Assembly (NCBI GenBank): GCA_003640385.1
Contig: RCAB01000187.1
Location: 47,435-111,434 of the forward strand
Length of the DNA: 64,000 nt
From: Setaria digitata
Lineage: Eukaryota > Nematoda > Chromadorea > Rhabditida > Setariidae
Direction: 5' to 3'
Notes under the pieces: model-generated
What the model was told of the DNA's origin: nothing
The model's database searches: none
The model's input: only the letters and a program-made list of their open reading frames with translations
Translations under genes and position numbers: made by a program
Shown: positions 1-10,800 of the stretch, piece by piece
How the letters are laid out: every line of letters begins with the position of its first letter
How positions within the stretch are numbered: the stretch's first letter is position 1

Positions 1-315
1 ATAACAAAGGAATTCAAACAAACCAAAGTTGGTTACTATTCTAAACGCCTCATTTACATGTTCATTGGGAAGTTTTATAATTTCAATCAACTTTATTCCT
101 TACTACTTATGTGAATGAAAAACTATTCCTAACAGTCTGCATTTCAAGAAATTCCAAAAATTATAATGCATACTCCTATCTTAATATTCTCTCTATAAAG
201 TGATGTTCTCTGTATACACATCCTGGAGCTCAGCTATAATGTGAATAATCTACAACTTTGCTATATAAACCATTTAGACGCAAAATATTTGAATACTAGC
301 CACACACAAATTAAC

Positions 316-499
316 CTCGAATTGAAAGTGAGTCTAGGGAAACGGGTTCTCTATTCTTCAGCGTCATTTTGACGGTCCGCAAATGGGTATTCATCGCTAC
401 ATCGACGCCAACAATAGTACCTGTTACCAGTGTTCCATTCTTTAACTCTATAGTTACACTTTCATGAGCCAATTTCATCAAAAATCGCACAAGCTTCAT
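316..499 (-). CDS. snr-3: Small nuclear ribonucleoprotein SmD1, first coding exon (partial)
   Basis: Core Sm protein of the spliceosomal snRNPs; part of the seven-member Sm ring that binds the U-rich Sm site of U1, U2, U4 and U5 snRNA. The exon gives 61 codons plus one base, starting [10 protein letters not shown] and covering the Sm1 motif and the start of Sm2, up to LSIRG. This is close to residue-by-residue identity with SmD1 from other animals. It ends at a GTTAAT donor in phase 1 (CGA G|GT). The rest (the NNIRY strand and the RG-rich tail) would lie left of base 1; nothing in 1-315 on this strand resembles it, so that intron is longer than 315 bp. Start choice: the ATG at 499 matches the family start, and a TTTCTTTAG acceptor ends at 508, eight bases upstream, fitting SL trans-splicing. 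An open frame extends upstream of the ATG but shows no family match. The identity is secure; the symbol follows C. elegans naming. Confidence 0.93.
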
Positions 500-571
500 C
501 CTGCTATCTAAAGAAACATTGGGAACTTCCACACTTCCAAATAACACGTCGTGTTTCAACGCTAAATACAC

Positions 572-1885
572 GGAAGAGTATAAAGACTAAAAATTTTTCT
601 CTGCACTTCTTGTGCGTCATCAGTATTACTTCAAAGATTTAAAGCTACATAAGCAAGCACATCACTAATACGACACTACTCTCGGTGCCATTCAGTAAGA
701 CTTCATAAATTTCACTGATCCACATTGATCAAAACAAACGACACGTCTTAAAATCAGTTTTTAAGATGAATCAACATAACGATAACTGTACGGCGACACA
801 GTAAGAGCATCATATAAATAAAACTAGTTGTGCATGAATACAGTGGACTGAGCGTACAATGATAAGGGAGCACTGGGACTTCGAACCGACATATTTGGTA
901 AAGATTACCTGACAAAAGTAAATAATGGACTTATACATAAAAGTTATGTCAGTACTACTTTAGCATCTACAGAGAATATAAACCATTAAACTCTTTGATC
1001 GATAAATAATTAGAAAGTTCAAAATAAAAATTATCACCACGTCCGCCATCACTTTCAGTATCCAACTACGAAATTTCCGTACGCTGCGAAAAATGCATAC
1101 ACTGCGACGGATTATATTTGTTAGAATTCATCAACGTCTGAACTCTTCACAAACGATAACGTTGTCATCGACTACCAGAAGACCCAAAGAACCGCGGGAA
1201 AGCATCTCAAAACCGTCCCGCAAAAACCAAAGAATCGCGGGAAAACATCTCGACAAGAACACACTACACATTAGGAAACCAGTAACGTGTGAAAACTCCG
1301 CCATACGCATGCAACGCTTATGATCACATACCGTATCCTGCAGGCCGTTGCATAGCAGTGGTCAGACAGAATGAAATGAAATCCCAGACGGAGAAGTCAA
1401 CAGTTTTCGGATAACATTCGGGACTTCTGGTTTCCCAGACGTCTGGTAGATTTCTGCAGAGTTTTTGCCATTGTTTGGAAGTGTCGTGGTAACAAAATCA
1501 CGTTCCACAACTTCGTTCGACTATCGCCTTATCAGTTGGTTGATTAGTCTGCATTGATAAAAATAGCTCAGCTGCTATAACGTGACTCTTCTCTGGTATC
1601 ACAGGACTTTTCTCCTATGGCGCAACTTGTTGCTAACCAGTGACGACCCTTCTAAAGTTACACTAAATAACCACCCTGCTGACTCATCGATATTCTCGTC
1701 CGGATCGTTTATGCGACGATGATAGCTGGTTTGAGGTGAAGGAGTGTGTGGGTACACTTCGTTCGGTATGGGACTGCTGGGCTGAGGTTGTTTGAGGCAG
1801 TAATTCCACAGGGCTCTGCTGGGTGCTGCGATTTCATTCTCCAATCGATCAGTGAATTGGTAGCATATATCATCGTTTTTCAGTC
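572..1885. other. Divergent intergenic region between SmD1 and the SR-protein gene
   Basis: About 1.3 kb with no convincing exon. It separates two divergently transcribed splicing genes and should hold both promoters. Base composition is less AT-rich than most of the window. It has an imperfect direct duplication (ccaaagaaycgcgggaaarc, at 1184 and again at 1227, 43 bp apart). A 76-codon open frame at 1093-1323 (+) runs over that duplication and has no recognisable domain. No TATA box or other core element can be named with confidence. Confidence 0.5.
1881..1885 (+). promoter_or_regulatory. Probable SL trans-splice acceptor of the SR-protein gene
   Basis: The sequence CGTTTTTCAG ends at 1883 and the start ATG begins at 1886, only two bases later. 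No exon upstream fits. In nematodes a consensus TTTTCAG directly before an initiator ATG usually marks the addition site of the spliced leader. The SL identity (SL1 or other) cannot be read from the sequence. Confidence 0.6.
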
Positions 1886-4800
1886 ATGGGATCACGAGTT
1901 TACGTCGGACGATTGTCGTACAGAGCGCATGAGCGTGACATTGAGCGATTCTTTCGTGGTTACGGTCGCATTACGGAAATTCTGCTGAAGAACGGTTACG
2001 CTTTCGTGGAATTTTCAGATCGTCGGGATGCAGAAGATGCAGTCCACGATTTGAATGGTCGTTCGTTGCTCGGCGACAGGTTTTTTTCAGTTTAATCTTT
2101 TGAGGATGTCAAGAGAATCAGGAATGCAGTGAGCTGTCCATTAGTTGGACAGAGAATTTTGGTGCAAGTGTTCCGGGATTTTTTAGTCCTGCGAATTACT
2201 CTTTCGTGTGGATCAGTTGGACGGTTCTTTACTTAGGAAGTAAGATTTCCTTTTTCAGTGCATAGTTTTGTGTTATTCTAGAGTAATAGTGCAGAATGCT
2301 AAAAGTCGCCCACGTGGACGCGATATGTATCGAGAACGGATGCGGGAGCGATCACGTTCACGAGAACGAAGACGCAGTCGAAGTCGGGATCGGAAACGAA
2401 GTCACAGCCGTGATCGAAAAAAAAGGCTTGATTTATATTACCATTGCTCCTTTCTATGTACCATTTCGAAGTTTTAGTAAGGTTTTAAAGCTTGGTGTCG
2501 GTCTTCGTATTAAAAATTTGATTCTGCTATCCCATTGGTTCTTAACAATCCTGAAAGGAAAGCTTAAGGACACATTTTGCATTAGGAAGTTGCTATTCAC
2601 TTATGCAGGTGTATAGGAAGCGAGAGTAGGGATATTATTTGATTTGTTTCACCTAAATAAAACGTATCTTTATAAGGAGGTAAATTTTAGAAGGCATTCG
2701 TCCAGTGAAAGTGAATCACCCGAAGATAATCGTCGTCGCTCATCGTCAAGATCGCAGAGCCCAAGTCCGAAGAAAAGTTCCAAAAAGTCGGGATCTGACA
2801 GAAAACGGAAGCGTGACAGAAGTTCGTCAAGTCGTTCACCCAGTCCAGATGTCAAAAAATCTAAAGATAGACGTAAGGAACGAAAATATCGAAGCAGTTC
2901 TGAAAAGGTTTAATTCACTTTAATTAATTTTTGTTGATATACCAGTGATAGGATTAAAGAATGTGAAACATTTGAAATCACATAGAAACGTTTAAAATGA
3001 ATTTCTGAAGTCCTTTCTAATGGTCTGGAGCATACTTTCCTTTTTATAATGAAATTTTATAATCCTTGGTAATTTTATATGATTCTTTTCTCACTATAAT
3101 TTTTATATTTAAAAGGCCGCTTTTTGTCATAGTTTTGTCGCAGTTTGGAACGTGTATATGAGTGATCTAGTCATGATCTGAATCATGTCACCGGATACTA
3201 TTCAGAATCTTGGATTAGCCATGACATATATGGAGTGCGCATTTCTGGAATTTTCGGAGTAAGATAGAAATTTTGCAGGAAGGAAGTGTCGATCGTGGTG
3301 CAAATACTTTTAGCATTATTGTTCGTGGTTTTGACAACAAAGGAAAATTTGAAAAGGTTTAGTTAGTATTTTATTTTTAGATCTTCTCATTCCGTATAGT
3401 TCTTCACCATTCTGTTTGAGGTGGAACTTTCATGTCTAGCAAATCTCACTAAGTTGGATCTTTTCTTTACAGCAGTATCGTATGGTTGCCTTTCTCTTAG
3501 TTGTTGCTATTCAGAATTTTACAGGGTTGCCATGATTTTAGTCAGGATTGACGTTGTGTGCTTTCCTGCTGATAAGACTTTAAAGACTGAAAAATCATTG
3601 TACTTGAGGACCTACATACCCAGGATGAAAACAGTAGCTCTCGAGAGTTAAGTAGATTTAAGAGAAAAGCGTGTAACGTTGTGGTACCACTGTGTTAAGT
3701 ATTGAAAAACAAAATATTCGGATTCAGAAGTTTGATGGGATGTGTTTTTATGCGTCACCATTGTCACCAGCACATGATTATCCGAGTGGTGCATAATTGT
3801 GAATGTTGTGTTACAAACATCTCCCGTTCGTTCATCCATACAATTCATCCATTCGTTCGTTCGTTCGTTCCTATGCTCATTACGCACGCAAATCATCCGG
3901 TTCATCCAACCGTATCCAAATCTTGCGTATATCCGCTGTCCATGGCGAGAGATTCATGCATACATTCGGTCGACAGGCTGCTCAACCGTCTCATCACGTG
4001 ACGCGCTGTGTGCAAACAACTCGTTTCGCAGCTGCATTGCACAACCCCGTATCCGTAAACATTCATTTGGATCGTTGTCAATTGCTAAAGCACGTGAAAT
4101 GCATTATTATAAGACAGCGGTACGCCGCATTGCTCTTGATTCTGGATTTCGATGGTTCTTTTTGAATTTTTTCGATTTCTTTTCGAAAATTTCCCATCTT
4201 TGGATTTTTTTTTAATTTTCACCCATTATTTCAACGATATACTTTCAGCGCCTAAAGCATGCTGCCAAGAAATATGGTGAATTAACGGATTTCGAAATGC
4301 GGGATGATAATACATGGTATGTTTGGATTTTCATTTTACCCTTTTCTTTTTTGCGATTTAAATGCTAAGAGCTAGTGTATAATTTTCAGTAGGATTGTTT
4401 CAAACTTTTTTATTAATACTTCCATTAATGTAGTTGTGTACTGTGTCTTATGTGATATATTTGCCTCCTTTGTTTTTTTTTTTCATGGTATATAAGCATT
4501 TGAAAGGACTTGTAATTATTTGACTTATAAATGCTGTGCATGAATTCAGCAAGATTGAGAGCTAAAGCTAAGCAGCATGAGAGCGTAGTAATCACCTAAG
4601 TTAAAAAGTGTAAGTATAAGTGCAGTTAGTATTGTGTCCAAACTTAAAGAGATCAATGACATATTTATGCAACTTTCTTATAATTCAGCTCTTCAGAGAA
4701 ACTTTATTATTTCCAAAGGAACTATTTTTCAATCCTCATTACTTTTATTAGCAATTAGTATAAAAGCAGAAAGTAAATTCGGGAATAGCATAGCTTGCCA

Positions 4801-7800
4801 AATCCTTTAATAGTAGAAAATATCCATACAGTTTTAAATAAATAAATAAATATATCTATATATGTATTTATTTATTATATCTTCATTTTCCTTTTTTTTT
4901 GTATATATATATAGAGTATTTAAAAGTTGATTACAAAAAATACTCGTAACATTAAATCCTATGCTTCAGTTAGAGATTGTTATGATAATTACATCTGTTT
5001 GTTTTGGGACATCTAGATTTCTCGTAGAGCTGTAGTCATTATTGAACTGACTGCGAAACTAAAGGAGCATTTGTTGATTTCGAGAAAGTTGCATATGCAT
5101 TTGTATATATCTTCATTTTCCCTTTTAAAGGTTGGTTAGATAATCGGCCATGAATTTCCAATATATATAATGCATGTGTGCCATTCTTGGAATCAGCAGG
5201 TGGTCTTTATTTTCGAAGGCAGTTTCGTCTCCTTATGATGTCCTTGGTAGTAAGTCTGCATTCGCTGTTACGCAGTACATTAATGTCAACTGACTGTCGT
5301 TCTTCCATGTAATGCCAGGTTAAGAAAGGTCGAAAGATTTAAATTCGTGTTTGGGTAGGTCCCTTTAGTAGTCGACAAGAGCTGCAAATAGTGGAATGGT
5401 ATGGAGCAAGATGTGATTATAAACAGTGTTTTTGATTTTAATAAATTTCGAATGATTTGCCCAAAAAAAAAAAAACTGCAGTTAGGACTAGGTAGGACTA
5501 GAACGAGGGAATCCCATCACTTAATTATTTGAAAAAAAAAAAAAAAAATTTCAACTGCCGATGAAAAATCAGCCTTTAAGTTAATATTTTTTGAGAATAT
5601 TTTGAGAAACCAGGCATAGATAGTTATGCTGATTTCTCAGATTTGCTGAATTGCTAGTATTTGATATGTGGTCAGAATTATTTCTAGTAGTGTAATTTGT
5701 TCCGTCTATTTCTTTTTATATTTTATTGCTGCCGTTTCATGCAAGTCGATGGCTGGGAGGAATTTGAAAAACAAAAATTAGGACCGTAAAAACTCCCATC
5801 AGAAATCTTTCTCAGATGAAGAGTCATTCAATATGAAATTAATAGATCGAATGGAACATAGGCATGCTTAAGTTCAAATATGGCATTTTGAGAAGTCCAA
5901 ACAAGAACATAATTTTACTGAATCCCTTGTTTAGTACCTGGATAGAATACTGTTCATTCTCTTAATCATGCATAAGCTTTCTTAATTTTTGAATATAATC
6001 GATATAAACCAGTGTTATCTAACCATTTATATATCCCGTTGGATTGGAGAAGTTCCATTTAAATGATGAGGGAAGGAGTTAATATTTTCTGAATGGAATT
6101 AAAAATATCATGTTTATTGACTATGCATGGGACACCTTAGGCTTACTGTCACTGTTTAAAGTGTAGTATGATTTGGCCACACAATTTATTTAGTTTAAGT
6201 TATGTGCAACTTCAGTCTTGTGTAATTGGTTTATTTCATTGTTTGGAAGAAGCGCAGCGGCTTACAATGTCTCGCTGCTAGTAGACGTATAAGCGCAGTT
6301 CATTTCGAAAATTACCAGTTCATACCGTCGTTTTTTACATGTGCCACTAATGGAAAGAGTTGATGAGGGGGATTTTAGATGAATAATCCCCCCTTGATCA
6401 GTTTTTTCTTGGAGAAAGTAAGGAAAGAGACTAGACGGTGGACTGTGACGGCGGAAGTATTAGTTTTTTATACGTGTCAGTCAACTGTAGAATGTTTCCA
6501 CGTTAACTCAAAATGTGGTGGAAAAGAAGTAGGTACGAAAGGCTGCTGGCTTAGGGAATTATTTCCTTAGCTAAAATGCTTTGTAACAATGCCGACTGGG
6601 GATGATTTTGAAATTCCTATCCTTAATAGGAGATCTGTAAAGGGCGTAGCATGCTCCTATGTGTTTCTCTTAAGGACAGTGTTACTGTCAATGTTTAGCA
6701 CTTCAGTAGACTGTCTTATAGGATCTGGGTGAAGCAGTGGCTTGGTTGGTTGTTAGTATGTTTGTGATAAGTAATGCTGAGCGTTTCAGCAGCAAGCTTG
6801 GCTTATTTGTGAATGTGACTTGTCTGTAGGGAAATGGAATAGATGTATCAGAGAGCTTTTGGAAGCAGTGCTTAGCCATTAGATTCCGTCACTTGTTCGG
6901 ATGCTGTATGTCAGGAAACTCGACTGAATCCCAGTGTAGTGGTTAGTTTGTTGTGGTTGGATCTGAATGATTCTCGATCAGCCTTCTGCAACATGGCTCA
7001 TCCTGGCACTTGCCAAGGTATGATACATAGGGAGGAAAAAGGAATGTATGCGCGTCTCACCTCACACATCAATTTATTTAATCACACCAAGAGGAATGGA
7101 ACTCCAGTTAAGAAAATGTTAAGGCACAAAGGAATGAGGAGAGGAGGGAAAAAAGGAGATGGGAAAAAGATGAAAGGGAGGAGAAAGGAAAAGGAGTAAG
7201 TGGAGATGTTGCTTGCCTTGCTGGTGGGTATTTAAGGGCTAGAATGCTTGGCTGTGATGGGTTGGTTGGCTCGGTGCGGTGTTGAGGAGGATTGGCCTAC
7301 TGGTACCGCTTGCAACGCGATGTGAGGGGATGCGACGCACTGCGAGTGGGAGTGGGAGTGGGAGGTTGGCTGTGTCAGTTGGCTTCTGTTCAAGGGCGTC
7401 TTGTCCAACCATTAGCAATCCATCATCCATCCATCTACTGCCCTCATCATCCCTCCCCCACATCATCAGCAGCGGCGGCGGCGGCAGCAGCGCCAAGTGT
7501 CGTCCATTGTTTTCAAAGTGCGACACCGCGATGTGGCGTACCGAGTGCGTATATGTTTCGTTGCGTTCAGTGATGCGGTCCATTGCAGTGCACGCCTAAG
7601 TACTGATGCTTGTTGCCGTGTTTGTCACTCATTCTCCTGTGGAGTGAGTGATTTTCATTCGTCAATAAGTCTTCTCTTTGCTTTACATTGCCTGTCTAGA
7701 TACTTCTCTTATCCGTTGCAGTGCAGGTTTCCTAAACTGATTAGAAGGTTAGCTGTTAAGTTGCTTAGAGTGGATATGTATGTGTGCTTGTTTAGCGAAA

Positions 7801-10800
7801 ACCAAACCGATGAGAAGGCATTTTCTCTTCCTCTTTCTCACTTCATAGTTGGGTAGAGTGTTTGAAGGAAACGAATTTTCTGGCGCTGTGCTCATTTATA
7901 ACCATCCTGCGTTCAACTCGTATCATTCTTTCTCTTCTATCTTTTTCTACTTTCTCTTACAGCCATTTTGAAAAAGGAACAAAATAGTTCGTTTGGATGA
8001 TCTAGGCGGTGTAGAAGGAAGAAGTTGAAAATCAGGAAGAGCAACTTCTAGCACATGCACAGATGGATAGATGTGCAGTAGTGCAAGGGCAGCGAAGGCT
8101 GCTCCTTCGAGAAAGACGGACGGACAGCCAGCAGTTAACAATCAGATCTTGCGGACGTCGAGCAAATGTGGTTGCTACTGCTGCTGCTACATTTTGCCTG
8201 CTACTGGTGGTGCACAAACAACAAGCAAGCATCTGTCACATCGTCCTTGTGCTTCATTAAATCTTCAACTCTTTGTCTTTTATTAACACTCATTACTGTA
8301 TGTCACAAGATGAGCCGTCTCTTCCTGTTCCTCGCCATGCAACATATTGACCATTGTTAGGAAGTGGCTGTAGTGGAATCTAAACGTAACCCTATTTTAT
8401 GCTCTTTTCTTTTCTTTTCTTTTCTAACATTGTGATTTTATAAACAAGTCTCTCAGTTGGCGCTCTTAACCGTAGAACTGTGAGTCATGAAAGTGGTTGA
8501 ATTGTGTGACTATAGTATAGTTGGCTAAGGGAAGATAAACTGGTATGGTATGACAATGACAAAAAAAAAATGATTTCTCGTTCTCTTTTGATTTCCACAG
8601 TACTTTGTGGTGTACTTTATGCTGATATATATTTGAATATTTTTTTTTCCTGCACATTATTGCAAGGACCTGTAGGTAAATTTTTCAAGACTTTTCTTTT
8701 TGGTCCTCACTAGTTCTTGAAGTGATGGATGATGGCGTTATTAAAAGGAAGCAGTTTGGATAGAGAATGTTTCCGAATGTTTCCACTTCCTATGATCTCA
8801 TATATAGAAATGTGACATTTGTGATAGGTAATTGATTTTTTTTTTTGAATAAAATCGGTAAGGTGAGTGGGTAAATTGCTGTCTTTCTCTCTAAAGACGC
8901 GTAATTAAGTCATAGGCTTCGAATCCTTTTTTATTTTAACGTGTAATAAAACTGTAACCGTTTTTTTTTTTCGGATACCTATCTCGCTTGTCGTTGTAAA
9001 GATTCAATCTTTTGATAGTCATTTTGTTCAGTTTAGTTTCCTTCGATAATTAGAATGAACTGTTATGGGGATTTTGCTCATTTGTGATGCTGAGAAGTGA
9101 TAACTTATTATGCTTACACTGTGGAAATCTGAAACAGTGTATGCGCTTAAATATTTTGGCTCTGCTTCCTTGTTTTAATTTCTTTTTTTAGAAAGTGAAA
9201 CACTGTGACATCTATTAAATGTCATGTTTGAAATTTGTGATAGTACGGCATGCCTTGTCTCGAAGAATTATTTATTCTGGATAATCTAAGCTGCCAGGAT
9301 ATTAACTGTGAGCAAGGCTAAGACTGTGCGAATGCTAATTGTACTAGGATGTGTTTTAAAAGGAGCTCTCTACTTCAGATAGATTGTTTCTATTTTCTGT
9401 GCATAACATTTCAATAGCCAATTTTTTTTTTCTCTTTTTGTTGATTCTTGCAAAAAAATCTATCTACACTAGTTCTTGTGAATATATTAATCACTAGGTC
9501 TGTATATGGATCAAAAATTGGTCATTACTTTTTCTTTCTTTCGTTAAATTCTCACTTTTCATTTTGATTTCTGCTTAAGTTTTTCCCACAATTCTCGTCA
9601 TCACTGTGTCTATGGGCATTGTGCCGTCACATATGCGTGACTTGGGGAAAAACCATAAATTCACATTTTCTCAAAGGTTCGTCGTTTTCACCACCTATTA
9701 TTCTATAAAGTAGATGGGGGATGGATGACTGACTATGTCACGGTCTCATCTTAGAAAAAGAAAAAAGCTTGGAGGAGAAAAAGAAAGTGGTAGTTGCGGA
9801 GGGAAGATAGGGTGGGTGTGAATTGATTTGAATACATGTATTGAGGACATTGCCCGTTTGCATCTCCCTTCTGCCGACCTTTTCAATTCATTTCGAAGGT
9901 ATTGACATATCATTTGGTCGTGCGTTCTATTTAGGACGTTCATTTCTAATCACTTTATTTTTCTTCTCTACTCACATTGATGTTTTTTTTTTTTTTTTTT
10001 TTCACTAATAATAATAGTCAAGAGTGTGTCCGTATAGTATATATTTGCATAAATTTATATTGGTAATATTAATTTACATTGGTAATAGTTAGTCCACAGA
10101 TTTCTTAGTTCAGATATGCCCATTTGCCCAACCTCGCGTTTGATAAATTCTAGCTCTCGTTCTTTTGCCTCATTCTTCCTTTTTGTATTAGCTGTAGTTT
10201 CGGTGGAGGAATCCGCTTGGCCTGTTTCACACAAATGAGTTGTTTCTTTTTTCTCACACATTTGTCATAATTTTCCTTAACAAATTTGTTCTGTAACGGA
10301 GTGCTGTGCATAATTGCTCATTTGTTCGTTCATTTTAGTATTAAGCTGTAAGTGGAAAGATATTTTTGAAGAAGATATGTTTATTTGTTTGTGAGGGTCG
10401 AGTTTTTCGTGTTTCCATACATGTATTCAAAGTATGATGAAATGGTGAGTTAAATCAAAACATGTGGTTTATATAGCTTTTCCAAAGGTTTTAATGTCAT
10501 ATGAAAGTATCTGTGAGTATAAAAACCGTTTGAAAAAGGTGTGGGGATAGTCACGTTAACAACTGCGGATAATCTGGAATTAATTAAACAAGATTTTTGT
10601 ATTGTTTTTTTCTCTCATTTGAAGTAAAAAATATTGTGTTTTTATTACAAACACGCGTTTTTGTTGCGGGGATGGTCCTAAAAAAATTGCATTCATTATT
10701 GTTTTCATTATTATTGAGTAGTACATGATTAAGAAGCGGATTTGACAACTGTGTTCCTAGCATGTTAGAAGAAAATTACACAAAACTATTTTAGAGTGAG

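Noticed and set aside
848..920. Possible tRNA on the minus strand, from a B-box-like GGTTCGAAGTCC
   Set aside because: The T-loop has one base too many and the arms do not pair; no A-box or cloverleaf could be drawn.
2296..2616. 106-codon plus-strand open frame overlapping SR exon 2
   Set aside because: It is the out-of-frame shadow of the RS-coding exon and runs on into the intron.
2901..2925. GGTTTAATT resembling the nematode SL1 leader
   Set aside because: Only nine bases match and it is the 5' splice site of SR intron 3; no SL RNA gene structure around it.
3702..4215. Open frames of 99-138 codons in SR intron 4
   Set aside because: Three frames overlap over low-complexity TTCG/CATC repeats; none has splice sites or a domain.
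7239..7856. Overlapping 80-119-codon frames in the GC-rich island, one with a poly-Ala run
   Set aside because: Long frames on both strands are expected where GC is high; no frame shows protein-like composition over its whole length or a matching splice structure.
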